DNA from: Neelides folsomi
Taxonomy: Eukaryota; Arthropoda; Collembola; Neelipleona; Neelidae
NCBI GenBank assembly: GCA_034687125.1
Contig: JAQGBZ010000007.1
Span: 496,001 to 560,000 of the forward strand
DNA: 64,000 nucleotides
Reading direction: 5' to 3'
The position numbers were made by a program, and so were the translations under genes. Below are positions 1 to 13,075 of this stretch, piece after piece (within the stretch, counting starts at the first letter, position 1; the number at the start of each line of letters is the position of its first letter). The notes beneath the pieces were generated by a model. The model did no database searches and had not been told where the DNA came from. It saw nothing but the letters and a program-made list of their open reading frames with translations.

Positions 1-1
1 A

Positions 2-1105
2 ATGAGCCCAAGTCGGAGTTTTAGCTCTCTAACGCGGTCGATCGAGAACGAGGGCGATGTTCCTTTACATGGGAAAGGAAGACCTTCAGGCTCTCCAACA
101 TTTTCTCGTCCCTTCTCTCTATCTGACTCTCAGCATTCATCGAATTCAAGTCCGTTGAGTTCTCCGGTTTCTTTGCCAGAGAGCCCAGGGATCATCTTAG
201 CCCCTCACTTTCAACGTCCGTCCAGCCTTCACGGACTGAAACATAAGCTCCATCATCATCCGCACCACCATCACAATTCAAACAAGACGATCCATTCACC
301 TAATCGACGAAAGTCAGTTGGGCACATTCCACTTAGCCCGCTTGCCCGGACGCCTTCTCCGTCACCGATCTCATCCTCACCCACGAGGTCCCCGAGCCCT
401 TTAGCTCTTTCTACCCCTCTTGGGCAAGCGGCGAATGGGTCAGGGACAGGGACACCAAAGAAGCCATTTAGCCGAACGAAGCAAGCTGACCCTGGGTCTC
501 CATTGCTTCGAAGGGCCCTCTCTCCTGATCGCCATTGTCTCCCACGAACAAGCGAAGTGAAAGCGATCTCACCTCTCTGCAATCCAGCCCCCAAAGTCAC
601 CATCTCGTCACCTCCCAAAGTATCCTTTACATCCCAGTGTCAGCCGACGGGTTCGGTGACCGTGTCGGGAGATCAGGGCTACAGGAGAAGTCGACGAGAC
701 CAAACAGGGGAAGATACCGTTGAGACTGGTTCCATCCACTCTTTGTCTGTGGAAAGTGGTCATGGAGCGAATGTCAATTCGGCCCCGAAGGCTCTTCCCC
801 GAATAGCCGAAGAGAAAGATGTGAGCAAGGACGAGGGAGGTGGGGACTTGAAGGGTCAATTGGAGGAGAAGACAGTTGGGAAGGGCCAGAAAGGACGATC
901 TCCACTTGCTGTGTCGGTGAGGAAGGATGACAAGTCGATGCGGTTGGCGAGTGGAGTCAAAAATGCTGGTACCTCTGAAGAAAGTCATGGTGGGAATCTC
1001 AAAGGAAGCACTAGGCTTTCCACGAATACCTTAAATTCTCTTTCAAAGCCCCACAGTTCATTAGATAAGGATTCCGCTAATAGTAATTTAAAACATTCTA
1101 AATAA
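2..1105 (+). CDS. MAST: MAST-family serine/threonine kinase, C-terminal exon (partial)
   Basis: This is the last coding exon of a microtubule-associated serine/threonine (MAST) kinase; the kinase and PDZ domains lie upstream of the window. The 367 residues are rich in Ser, Pro and Lys. About residues 74-125 carry the segment that follows the PDZ domain in MAST1-4: RPSSLHGLKHKL, then a His run (HHHPHHHHN), then RRKSVGHIPLSPLARTPSPSP. A further family-like SPLLRRALSPDRH stretch follows near residue 165. The rest is low complexity and probably disordered, a likely phosphorylation and scaffold tail. The frame is open at the window edge, so the first Met need not be a real start. MAST paralogue (1-4, or the fly gene drop out) cannot be told from this tail. 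It is convergent with GINS3. Confidence 0.85.
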   Translation: MSPSRSFSSLTRSIENEGDVPLHGKGRPSGSPTFSRPFSLSDSQHSSNSSPLSSPVSLPESPGIILAPHFQRPSSLHGLKHKLHHHPHHHHNSNKTIHSPNRRKSVGHIPLSPLARTPSPSPISSSPTRSPSPLALSTPLGQAANGSGTGTPKKPFSRTKQADPGSPLLRRALSPDRHCLPRTSEVKAISPLCNPAPKVTISSPPKVSFTSQCQPTGSVTVSGDQGYRRSRRDQTGEDTVETGSIHSLSVESGHGANVNSAPKALPRIAEEKDVSKDEGGGDLKGQLEEKTVGKGQKGRSPLAVSVRKDDKSMRLASGVKNAGTSEESHGGNLKGSTRLSTNTLNSLSKPHSSLDKDSANSNLKHSK

Positions 1106-1710
1106 CTCGTTTCAATCTCCGACGTAGTAGTGAAGCGAGGATATAATAATTTGATATTTTATCATCTGCATGTACTAATATAAATATACAAAGGTTAAAA
1201 ATTTAACATTCTTTAGATTTAACGGAAAAGTAGAAAATGTTTAGATTTTTCGCACTCAAGTATTCTATTATTGTTACCAATTTACTTTTCATATTTTTAA
1301 GAATATGATCCCTGGAAAGATGAAAGTTTTATTTCGTCCTTTTAGCTACAGCTTTTAGAACACCCTGTTCATATTTATTATTATTTTAAACATTATATTC
1401 TATTAATTAATCTGATCAATCATCTCAGGGTTAGAGCTAACATGTTTAAATTATTCATTTAGTTAAGCTCCCTCGAACATTATATACCAAATGACGTACT
1501 TTTCACCTTACATACCTCAATGGTTTGTATATGATTCGGTCGCAGGATTCGGAAAGTGAGGAGTAGAAAAAAATAAGTGAGCGTATGATAAATATTAATA
1601 TTGATTTCATTGTGATATTATCATAGTATTTTTTAATGTTTATCTAAAAGTGTATATTGTTTCTTTAAATTTTTTCATTGTTAACTCAATGTACTGTAGT
1701 TAAAAAAATA

Positions 1711-2169
1711 GGGTGACTTGTCGATGATGGCGTCACGTCAAATGTTACAAAGTAGTATGCTAAAAATATTATCATATCCCTATGATTTGATATGGCCAAG
1801 TGCTGTCGACCTCGTCGTTCAACAGGGAACATCAGAATGTGACCCCTCGGTCACTCCTGACCATTAAAGCTATAAATGACTTATTGTTAGAGCTAAATGA
1901 AGTGACTATACATATTACTCAACATTGACACAGAACGCACACTGAAAATCACCCAAGATTTGAATTGAGTTTTAATTATTTCATTAAAAATGTTTAAGCC
2001 ATTTAAGCTTTAAATATCGGGAGAGGGGTCAGGGGGTCAACAGTCTGATATTCCCTGTTGAACGACGAGGTCGACAGCACTTGGCCATGTCAAACCATAG
2101 GGATATGATAATATTTTTAGTGTACTACTTTGTAACATTTGACGTGGCCCCATCATCGACAAGTCAACC
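1711..2169. mobile_element. Palindromic MITE with long terminal inverted repeats
   Basis: A non-autonomous DNA-transposon-like element of about 459 bp. The left arm (1711-1858) starts GGGTGACTTGTCGATGATGG and the right arm (about 2025-2169) ends CCATCATCGACAAGTCAACC. The arms are near-perfect inverted copies for about 140 bases, including the TATCATATCCCTATG block and CTGTCGACCTCGTCGTTCAACAGGGAA. The 7 bases AAAAATA occur just outside both ends (1704-1710 and 2170-2176), a likely target-site duplication, though this is low-complexity sequence. It contains no transposase and lies between the MAST 3' end and the GINS3 3' end. Confidence 0.85.
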
Positions 2170-2387
2170 AAAAATAAAACAATTATATTTAGAAAAACTA
2201 CAATTCATGCAATTTCAATACTCGACTGAAACCAAATGCTGTAAAATTGTGAGGCCAAGTTCGCCAGGAATAAATGAATAAGTACATTAAATTTAATTTC
2301 GCTAAAACGTAATAAAAATCCATAATTATGTACAAAATATATTATTTTCATAAAAATAATTTAAGGGTATCTAACCTAATAAAAAAA

Positions 2388-3189
2388 TCACTTCTTTCTT
2401 TGCAACCATTTCTCTAATGTTGAAGCTCCATCCTTTGCATCGGTGAGCATTTGTTTTTCTAAGGCGTCTAGTTGAAATTCATTTACAAGATTCCCCGATT
2501 TCGGCGCTGTATTTTCATCTACAGAATGTAGTTTACATAAATAACTAAAGGAGTCCAACATTGGGTCTAGTCTTTTTTGAAAAATCTAGAAACAAAAGAA
2601 ATGATTTTACAACTTCATGCACATAAATACATAGCATGGATAACTATATATTTTTAAATGTGAGAATAAAATATGTATATATATATTATATAATTGTACA
2701 TACATCAGGTAACAGTTTCACAAGGAATTCAACATCAAGTATTGGGAGTTTTGTTAAGTGCAATCCAGTTTGATAGAAGTTTGGCCCCATTCGGTTCAAA
2801 TCCACAACATTCGGGTCTGCTATTAGAATTTCTCTTGATTTTTCAGAATAATTGAAGGGGATTTTCCCGGAGAAATATTTTCTTGACGGTTTGGTCATTG
2901 CCTACATGATTCAAAAATATTTTTTATCTCAAGCGCAATAAATGTAAAACGCATGAAATTATAAGCAATTAAATAATTATTTAATTTATTTAATTACCGC
3001 TGCAACCCAGAGTGGGACCGAAATACTAGTCCCTGCAGGTAAATCGTCGGTTCCTTGGGCGGGATCCAAAAATCCGAAATTATACATGTGTACTCTTGTC
3101 TCACACGTCACTTTTGCTTGGGTTGCGATGATCTCGTCCAACGAAAAATAATTGGGATTAAACCCTTGTTCCAGACTCATGCTGCTCAA
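2388..3189 (-). CDS. GINS3: GINS complex subunit 3 (PSF3)
   Basis: PSF3 is part of the four-subunit GINS complex, which joins MCM2-7 and CDC45 in the replicative CMG helicase in the nucleus. I read three exons on the minus strand: 3189-2998, 2901-2704 and 2585-2388, with GT-AG phase-0 introns, giving 195 aa (human PSF3 is 216). Family marks: the N-terminal SLDEIIATQAKV (human FLSLDDILMSHEKL), PLWVAA closing exon 1, and ADPNVVDLNRMGPNFYQTG in exon 2, which matches the conserved ADPNVVDLHKMGPHFYGFG. Either of two nearby Met codons (MSSMSLEQ) could start it. It is divergent from the receptor kinase with 493 bp between start codons. Confidence 0.93.
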
Positions 3190-3682
3190 TTAAAAATCGA
3201 CAACTCGACATAGAAAATCGTTGGGCAAATCGCGCTGAATAAATAAATGAAGGGAATAAGACGAGTCCTTGAAATGAAAGTCGAGCCAAAGCTTGGCGTT
3301 GCAAAAACTCTTTTTACCAACCGAAATTAGGGTTAAATGAGAAAATGGGGTTGAGCCGTGGCTAGATCCCGGTTAAACTCATCTCTGCACACAGACTCCG
3401 AATTCGGAGAGTTGTCAATGAAGGTGGGCATTCCGGGGATTCGTGCCTTTGATCCGATTCTTCCTTGATCTTCCCCTCTCGCATCCTAAGCTTCACTTCA
3501 CACTTCTTGCTCTCATTGTTCCTTGACAGTTCCATTTCCCATTCGACCAAACAATTCAACTTCTTCCCAACTCCTTATCTGAAAAGAATCGGATAACGAT
3601 AATAATGAAACTAATAATGTAAACAAAGACTGGAAACCGATTTGGGGTTCAACGATTGCCCTAATGGGTTACTAATTAACTA
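3190..3682. promoter_or_regulatory. Shared divergent promoter region, GINS3 / MuSK-like kinase
   Basis: This 493-bp gap separates the start codons of two head-to-head genes, so it must hold both 5' UTRs and core promoters. It is more complex and less AT-rich than the introns around it. I see no clear TATA box and cannot place either transcription start. The short minus-strand ORF at 3362-3559 resembles no family I know and is probably chance. Confidence 0.5.
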
Positions 3683-6600
3683 ATGTCAATAGAGACCAAA
3701 TATCTGCAAATGACAAGACTGAATATGGAACTTTGGGCCAGATTTGCCTTTACAATTTTCTTAATCGCTTTATCAAGATTTCATTCTTCAAACGGAGAAA
3801 TCCAACCAATTAGATCTGATACTCAAGGTAAGTTTCTTTCAATATTTAATTTGTATAAACAATGGCATTCCTTATTACAATTTTCATTTTTAAATTCCTT
3901 ATTTTTTTATATATTAAATTTAGAATTGCATAATTGGGTTTTACATTATCTGTAACATGTGTTTTATACACTAAAATTAAACAAGAGAATCAATGTTAAT
4001 TTTATTTTCAGATAAAAATGAAATTCGGGCCTTTGTTGAGTCCAAATTTGAGCTTAATGCAAATGTAACCGTATTAAATGGAGAAACTGTTAAATTGAAT
4101 TGTACGAATGTCGTCAACCATCACCCAAACTCGACAAATTCCACATGGATCATTTGGGTTATGAAGCCGAATCGGGAAATTCCACCAAGTGAGAACGGTG
4201 ATCATTTCGTAAATTTCCAAGACGGATCTCTCGTTTTCCTCTCGGTTAAAAGGGAGAATGAAGGATTTTACCAATGTTTCGAGAAGGTGAACGAAGCATC
4301 AGAATTGAAACCAGCCCTCAACACTCAATGGATTTATCTCCGAGTTCTTGGTAAATAAAATCATTAACTTTAACTAGAATTAATCATTTCCTTCTGTGGA
4401 TATTACATAATATAACAATTGTAAATTGATATCATTTACAGTGCCGGCTTCCATTTACAAATACTCGGCGAACAGTTCTGTTCCATGGGGTTCAAGATTT
4501 GACGCTGAATGTTCAACTCAGGGAGATCCCTTGCCTTTTGTCACTTGGTTCGTCAACGGCAGAAAAGTAATTTAATCATTTGATATTCAATAATTTAATT
4601 ATTCTATTATTTCAATATTCTATTAAAATATTGTTAAATATGTAATGTAGGTTGGGGAAGAAGCAGAAGAAATTATTCAAAATATTGTTGAGGTAATCAT
4701 TATTAATTTATAAATTTCTCATATTTAAACTCAAAATAAATAAATATGATTTTTGATTAACAATTGAGATCTGTAACACTAATTTGCATTTTAGGAAACT
4801 CCAAGCGGCGGTGAAAAAGACAAATCGTTCATTCCGCGTACCATTTCAACTCTACGAATTACAAACGCAACATCCTCCTTAAATATTGAATGCGAAGCTA
4901 AAAATGAAATTTTTCACAGTGCTTCAATTCACAAAAAGAATCTCAATTTGCTCGTCACTAATATTCCTCAAGGTAATTCTTCAACTCATTATAAAATTAT
5001 TTAGTTAGTTGCATACAAGTCTCAACATTTAAAAAGTCGTTTATTTTATCCAATAAGAAATATCTTAAAATTCTGGTTCTAAATGTTTTAAAAACGAAAA
5101 TAGGAACAAACAATCAAGAAGACGATTTTCAATTCCGCGACCCACCAACAGGAACTTGTGCCTCATACAACGGGAAGATCTGCAAGGGTTTGGTCAATGG
5201 TCAATTTTACATCAACGAAACAGAGGGAAACGCCGGAGGTTTCATCAACGAACAAATCACTGCTGGTCTTTGGGATGAAATGATTCTTGGACTTCAAGAA
5301 CCTTGCCAAAAAGCCGCTCAGGTAATTCAAGTTTTAATTAATATTATATTAAATGCAATATTATACCTCTTTTGTGAGAGAAAGAGAGCGTGGTTTTAAA
5401 GTTGTCTATTATTTGATTTAACAGAAACTCCTCTGCACTTATGCTTTTCCCAAGTGCGTGTTGAGGGGATGGACACCCGTGGGTCTTCCTCTCTGCTACG
5501 AAGACTGCATCGCCATCAAGTATTTGTTCTGCTACAGGGAATGGGCTCTAATTGAAGACAACAAGCAAAGAGGGATTTACTTTAAAAAACGAGGGCATTT
5601 CCGCCTCCCCGACTGCGACTCTCTGCCTCGGTTAAATGATTCCTCATCTCCATGCTCTCCTGCCCGCCTCACTCACATGAACCCTGACGATATCACACGT
5701 AAGACTTGAAAGTGGCTTGTAATAACAATAATGCAGATGCACGGAGCTCACTCAAAAGGAGGGAAGGTTGAAAACAACTTTTATTTTGTTTAGATGATTG
5801 CATTAAGGGGCGTGGAAGGTTTTATCAAGGGAAAATGAACGTAACAAAGTCGGGGCTTCCGTGCCAGCGGTGGGATCAACAAGAACCTCATTCCCACTTT
5901 CGCCCTCCGCTTGTATTCCCCGAAATTCAAAATTCGGAAAATTTCTGTCGAAATGCGGGAGGGGAAGAACCTTTCCCTTGGTGTTATACAATGGATCCCG
6001 ATATTCGCTGGCAGCATTGTAACATCTCGCAATGCGGTAATTATTAATTCCAAGCTTAAATATTCAATTTTAAAATTATATGTAAAGTATCACATTAATT
6101 TCAATTTATTACAGATAATGAAATTGATAAAATTGATCTCCGAGATGTCGTCGAAGACATTGTAAAAGATAAGGATGACATTTGGAAATTGAAAGCTCTT
6201 CTTCGGAGCAAGGAGTTGATTTACTATGCTGGAACGTGTTTGTTCATTCTCATCATTCTCCTCTTTACTTGCACGGTTTGCCTTTTCTCATCAAGCAAAA
6301 AACCTAGGAGTCCTAACGGATACAACAAAGCAGCGACACAAGTAAGTTACCCCAAAATAGTAAATTCTGTTGATTTGGGAAAAAAGTAATTACAGAATGG
6401 GTAAAAGGCGTTGTAACTTTTGAGTTACAACACCCTTACATCAAAGATGTTAATGGGGTCCAATTTGAAAGGAAGGGGATATCGATTTGGATAAACTGGA
6501 GGAAAATGCCGTTTATCACCATCATGGCGTGAGTTTGAATCCAAAGCTCGAGAAACTGGAATACCCTCGAAACGATATAATTTATATCAGGGATTTGGGC

Positions 6601-7787
6601 CAAGGAGCCTTCGGTCGCGTTTTCCAAGTTTGTCCGATTTTTTTTCAAATTACCAGACCAATTTGTTCGATGACTAATTTTAGGAATTGACAGGCAAAAG
6701 CTCCAGCTCTTATTAAAGGCGAAGAGTTCACCATCGTTGCTGTGAAGATGTTGAAGGAAGAGGCCTCAGAGGATCTTCAAGCTGACTTTGAACGCGAGGC
6801 TTCCCTTCTGGCCGAGTTCGATCACCCTAACATTATCAAACTATTGGGGATTTGTGCAATTGGGAAGCCCATGTGCCTCCTTCTGGAATATATGGGCCTC
6901 AGCGACCTCAATGAATTTCTCCGATCATCGTCTCCACTCACGACCGCCGACCCTTGGACTCGCCCACGCCTCAGCCACCTGGACATGATCATCATTTCGC
7001 GACAGATCGGGGCAGGGATGGTCTACCTCTCGGATCGGAAGTTCGTTCACCGGGACTTGGCCACGAGGAACTGCCTCATTGACGAGTCGATGGTCGTCAA
7101 GATCGCCGACTTTGGCCTCTCTCAGAAGATTTACTTGCAGGTAATTTGGTCGGAAGTGAGATGTGAAATTGGTGTAGCGAGGAAAGTGTAGTAGTGCGTA
7201 GCCGCTCCTCCTTTTATCTCATCAATGTAAGTAGGATGTATTAGGTGATGTCTAGGAGCATTAGGAGGGCTGTATGGATGAGGGTATTAATGCTAGTGTG
7301 CGTTGTGGGTCGTTGGAGTGGATGGAGCCATGGCGGAGTTATGTTCCTGGGTGGAAAGATGAGTAGATTGACTCTTCCTCTCTTTTATCAGGACTACTAC
7401 AAGGGAGAAGAGGACGATGCGATTCCTATCAGATGGATGCCTCTTGAGAGCATCCTCTTCAATAAGTACACCATTGAATCGGACGTGTGGGCCTTTGGGG
7501 TTTGTCTTTGGGAAATTTTCTCCTTTGCTCTCCAACCCTACTTTGGGATGACCCACGAAGAGGTCGTGAAGTTTGTAAAGGACGGAGGGATTCTGCCACC
7601 GCCGGACTCATGCCCTCCGCCCGTTTACGAACTCATGAAGATGTGCTTTGAACATCGCCCTGCTGATCGACCGCCTTTCCGAACAATCCTCCGGATCATC
7701 GAAGACACTCAAATGGAAATGGAAAGGGTTTGCTCTTCCACGCTCTCTTCCTCATACCAAATTGGAACTCTCAATTCAATGAATTAA
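3683..7787 (+). CDS. Nrk: MuSK/Nrk-type receptor tyrosine kinase (Ig-Ig-Fz-kringle-TM-kinase)
   Basis: Twelve exons, GT-AG, consistent in phase: 3683-3827, 4012-4350, 4442-4566, 4651-4692, 4795-4972, 5104-5321, 5425-5698, 5794-6036, 6115-6341, 6472-6627, 6694-7140, 7392-7787; 929 aa. A signal peptide is likely from [19 protein letters not shown] (Met-15). Two Ig domains lie at about 50-160 and 163-290, a Frizzled cysteine-rich domain at 295-425, a six-Cys kringle at 441-521 (CQRW, FCRN, PWCY), a membrane segment at 558-582 and a kinase at 618-905. Kinase marks are [29 protein letters not shown], a DYYK activation loop and [11 protein letters not shown]. The kinase is closer to MuSK ([18 protein letters not shown]) than to ROR. 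The juxtamembrane block NAVY...[15 protein letters not shown] aligns with vertebrate MuSK. The exon 10 acceptor (6470-6471) has a poor pyrimidine tract and is the least certain junction. An ortholog of vertebrate MuSK or fly Nrk is likely; which one is inference. Confidence 0.93.
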
Positions 7788-10700
7788 ATCTCTGCTTCTA
7801 CTTTGTATTCAAATTAACATTCAAGCCAATTTGATTATCCAAATGTTTCTTTGTTCAAATTTGTGAGGAATTTCAAATATCTTTGGCCATTGGGCCAAAT
7901 TGACCAAATGGAATTGTTCAAATGTTTATAAATGGAACATTTTTGTGAATATTAGAAAAATAGTTTTGTAATGACGTAATGAGGACCGATTTCCTTTGTT
8001 AGAAATTTTTACCAATTTCTGGAATCTCTTCTCATACTTTTTTGTAGAAACGGTTAGACCAAAGAGAAATCTTCAAATGTTCTACCAACTGCTAAGATCT
8101 TAACAAAGTCATTCACAATCAGTTAGCAATGTGTATCCAAAGATTTCAACCTAACGAGTTTAATGACTGATAAATTACAATTTTAGGTTAAGGAATTTTT
8201 TGCTGATTATAATTTACTATACATTTACTCTATAATGAATATTATATTCTATTATAAATCCAACTGCATTAGAATATTTAAAAATTGTCACATACAATTT
8301 GAACAAAATATGAAATTCGCTTAAAAGCTTATTCGCCAAATTGCCAAGAGACATTTTTGAATATTTTTATACATATAGTATACCTACTCTTATTAATGAT
8401 TTTTAATTTTTCTAGTCATAATGGTCATCATTCATCATAATAATTTTTTCGCATTTCGTTTTCCAAATTTTATTATTATTGATTATTATTTTTAACCTTA
8501 TTTAAGGAATATTTCCATAATAAACGTTCTTATGCCAAAGAAGCCAAAGCCGATATATTTTTAATTCTAATTATATTCCTTACTTTGAAGACTCTATCTT
8601 TTATTTAATTTGTGATTATAACAGTTGTTTGTTTTTATATCTAAATTAATATTACCTATAGTAGCTTGTTATTTAACTTTAAAAGAATAACTTCAATTGC
8701 GTACTCTATTATGCCACAAAATTTGACTAGGAAATACTTAAACTTGCAACCCAAATGTGCAAAATTAAATTGCATTGTAAATTCTCAATCAATTCAAAAC
8801 CCATTAGCCCATTACAAATTTTTTTTCATTTGGTATAAATACATTATAAATATTTCATAAAGCTTAAACGTAAAGTAATACTTACTTATGGTTAGTGTTA
8901 GATCAATACTTACTTTTAGTTTAACTACAAAATATTTTGTCGTACCAAATGTAAAGGTGTTTTATTTACTACTCTATATACTTTGTAATTTTGCTATGAA
9001 TAATGAATGAACACTGAAATAATGCAGCTTTGTATAGAAATGAGACTTTTTTTTATTTTCACTCACAAATGAAAAATGTGTGAGTAACAAATGTACCATA
9101 TAGTATACACAGAGTTGCATAATCGGCTCAACAACATATTTATTGAAAACGGAATTGTTTTGTTTAAACAAAACGATTAATTAAAACAGCAATTGCATAT
9201 AAACCATACTTAAAACACATTCATTGATTATAATACAGGTAATAAATTTAAAAGAATACTTAATGATTAATGATATAACTTAATGTTAGTGCATTTTTAC
9301 TTCCCTGGTTAAGTTCAAATTCGCTAAATCATTATCAATACATATCTATTTTATATACACAGAGATAAATTGAACAAATTATCTTGGTATTATTCTAGTA
9401 CTTACAAAATTATACAGATCTTTATTTCTGCACAATATTTATCATTACAGGATTTGGCTAATACTTACAATTTAATAGAAATTCACACTAAAAGTTTTTA
9501 ATTTTACATATGTTGAACATATATTGATTTAATGTCTCCATGCACGTTGTCCATATTTATGTAAATTGGAATTTAAATGGATGGATCGACAGTTGGTGAA
9601 TGACAGTTCGATTCATTCATGAATTCGACATGATTTTCGTGCGACCATATTCATCATCTATGTCATATTTTGCTACTTTGCGGTGAAAAGGCAGTAATCG
9701 TCAAACGGTACATCAGCTTATGTTTAAATATAACTGTCCACAACAACAACAGAACAAAGGCTTCACAGATTCTCCCTCACAATTTACAATTAATAAACTG
9801 AATTTAATACAAAGGGTTGAAATTGAAACGAATGGGAGCTTCTTTCAAAAACAACATTACATTGATCACAACATCCTCGAAGTTAAGAAAACCAGTTGTA
9901 AGCTTCATTTGTTCTTTCTTTGGCTCCTTGGCTAAGGAGCCACCTCCTATATAAACTAACTACATGGTGTTTGGTATGCTCGCCAACTCGTCACTCATAA
10001 AATAATTATCCCATCCCAAAGGCAAGCCAAATGGCAAGCCAACAAATGTTTCTACTTTGCTGTCATAATTATCATGAGGAAGGGTATTTATATAATTTTA
10101 CAATTTACAACTCCAAGTTATTTCTATTTTAAGTTTTTAAATATTTTTAAATTAAGTTTTATCTTTCCTTTATGATACATACTAGTATACCTAATATTTA
10201 ATATTTAAATATATTATGTTACAAAATATTAGCTTTAATTTATATTAATTCTTGTAATACTTATTTTATACTAACAATAAGATACAATTAATTGTAAGTA
10301 GGTATTGTATTTGTTTTTACATTATTAGATTATTACTTATGATAAGTAGATCGGTGAATAAAAGTAAAATAAACTTTATTCATAACTCATGTATTTGGAT
10401 TTACTTTTATATAACAGTATTGAGAAGTCAATTAGGCGCAATGCACAGAACTATTTTACGTTGGTTAAAGTTGGGTTATTCTTTATTATATTTCAGGTTA
10501 TTTCCCTCAGTTCCTCTCTTCTCCTAATCATTTCTTGTGAAAACTACAGAGGCAGTGTAAAAACCCTTAAATTCCTTATATAAAAATCCTCAGATATTCA
10601 GGACTTTGTGCAATTATTAAATGTTCTCTTATGAGTTTAGCCTATGTAGATATACCCAAGTACTTATGTAATAATGTACTAATGGAATTTCTAGTTAGTC

Positions 10701-12100
10701 TATATAACGTAATTATTTATTGTTAGGAGCAAATTCTAATTGTAATTATTTCCTAAAAGGTACGTTTGATACTACGATTTTGCGTGAGTGAATCTTTGTA
10801 CAAAGAGTATGTATATGTGCTTACCTACACACTGTACACACATCTTTGCATTCAAGCAATTCGGAAGAATACTGGAGGGAATTACACACAGCGTTGATGT
10901 GTTGGTCTTTAAGCTACTTAATGTTCAGTGCGTGGTGGTTAATGTTGTAAAATAAAAAGTGTAGCATTGGATAATATTCAGTATATTAATGTGCATTGTT
11001 CCCTAATGGCTCTGTGGATCGTTGGTATAAGTAGGAGTCGGAATGGCGTAAATGGGGAATGGTGGCAATTAACATTTAAGGTCCCTGTGAGTTAAATGAG
11101 GATTTAAGGTCTCATTATTGTAGTGGGTAGTTGGGTAATGAAGCGGGCTTTGAGGGGAGGAATAATGAATGTAGATTGATCTGTTTGGTGTGTTGGATGG
11201 GAGTCGGTGTGAGGGAGGTTGGAAAGTCTCATGAGTCCCGGAAGGTAGGGATTGAATAAGAGTTCTCACGAGGAATCCACCTTGGCTCACCTCGTGAGTG
11301 AATTGATATTTAAATATGGGGGCTGCCGTGAGTGAGGGAGTTCCTCGGGAGGGTAGCCTTAATTTTTGATGGTGGGCCTATTGATTTTGAGCCCATTGAC
11401 TTCTCGACTGGGAGTTGCGGGTGTATTCCAAGGCGGACGCGAACCCACCAAGTGGAAAAATCGATGATGGAGAGTGAAAAATGAGGATTTCTCATGGAGA
11501 AGGGCGAGTTGGAGCCCTGTGTGCTTCCTCGACCGCATCTCAGGTGACTCATGTGGACTCTGCCAGGTTCCCGAGGACTCATAACTCCTGATTTAGAAGT
11601 AATCAGAGGTGGTTTGCTCTTTGCGGCAAAAACGCAGGTAGCTGGGGACATTAAGGAGGGGAGAGGACGCAGTAGAGAGATCTCGCTATCTTCCCTACCA
11701 TCTCCTCAGTTCTCACTCGAATGAGTCCGAGACTCAAGACAACACTGGAGGAAATGAGACGATTCTCATCTCATCATTTTTTCCCTCTTCCCTAGGAATT
11801 TTCTTTCTATTCCTCTCGTTTCATGCTCACGCACCTTGACTTCCTTTTTTACTCTCTGTTTCCCTCACTGGTCGTTGCTGGTGCTCGGTATGCGAGTGGT
11901 GGATCCGAGAGCAATTCTCCTCCGATGTCTCGTCGAATAAGTGTACATTATCTATGGCACCAGGGAATCCACGATTAAATGAACCATCTGTGAATTCTTC
12001 CAGTGCCAAGGATAAGCACAGGCAGAGAGAGACTTTCTCCGGGTCGATGGGGCGAGTTGGCCCTTCAAGGCCCCCTTAAACGACACCGTGAGCGTGACTC
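7788..12100. other. Intergenic, AT-rich, no gene seen
   Basis: The stretch after the receptor kinase stop is strongly AT-rich to about 10.9 kb, with many short A/T runs and no ORF resembling a known family. From about 10.9 kb the composition shifts to more balanced sequence. Small ORFs on both strands here lack codon bias, splice context or family similarity. The 3' UTR of the kinase must lie in the first part. Confidence 0.6.
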
Positions 12101-13075
12101 GTGGTTTTTTACCCTCTTTCCCAATTAAACTCGGAGGGGCCAGAGCTGGTCCCCTTGGTCTTCCGCTCGCGAAGGAGTCGTTCGCTCTGGACGGCACGAG
12201 AGAACCACGGGAATCGAGAGCACACCCGTGAATTCTTCAAGTGCCATTCGGAGAGAACGCTCGGTCGATCCCCCACAAACGTAAAGGTCACAGCGACGGC
12301 GGCGTGGTCCCGACGGGTCGGAGAGAAACCTTTCCCACGGAGGAGCGATGCCTCCAGGCCCATCCTGGAATTTGGAAGACCTCCCCAGCCAGTTGGTCCG
12401 GAAGTTCCAGGCGACCTCGAAGCCGCCCCACAGCTGTTCTACCACCGAACTCACTTCCTACCCACTCCCCACTCCCCTGCCCAAAGGACGGGAATGACGT
12501 TGGGCAGCGACGGTCCAGGACGTGTGCGACGAGGCTTACCGAGCCGGTGGCGGCGGGAGCTGACGGAGGTGGCCGGCCGAGGTCCGGAGACCAAATGTGG
12601 ATGTTGGGCCAGAGGGTGGGGGTAATAAGTGCGGAGCGGACGGAAATGAGGAAGATGGGGGTTGGGGCTCGACGCTCCACCCCTTTCCTCCAACCCACCT
12701 TGCAATTTCCCCTCGTTATGCGGCTCGACTGCGGTGGGGAACGGTGGGTGAGTGACCCTGCGAATACTCAGTCCCTCCGGAGGCCGACCGTGGAGAGCGA
12801 GACCAAGACCCGCCTCCGGAGTCCCGCATCCCTGCGCACCCGGCCAGCCCGAGAAAGCCGGCCTTTCCCCATCGATTGCGCCACCCGGTCCCGTCGCCCC
12901 GGGCCGAGACGTCGCGGGATCTCCCAGGCTCCGGAGTCTGGAGATCTCTTCAATTGGTGGTCCACAAGGACCAAGGAAATTTCTCGGCCCTCCTTCAGGA
13001 TGTGCCCCTCCATGGGAACCCGAACCTCAATGGGAGACCGTGTTAAATCCCCCCACCAGACCTACGTCGAGATAA

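Noticed and set aside
3362-3559. Minus-strand ORF between GINS3 and the receptor kinase
   Set aside because: It lies in the divergent promoter, resembles no family and has no exon neighbours.
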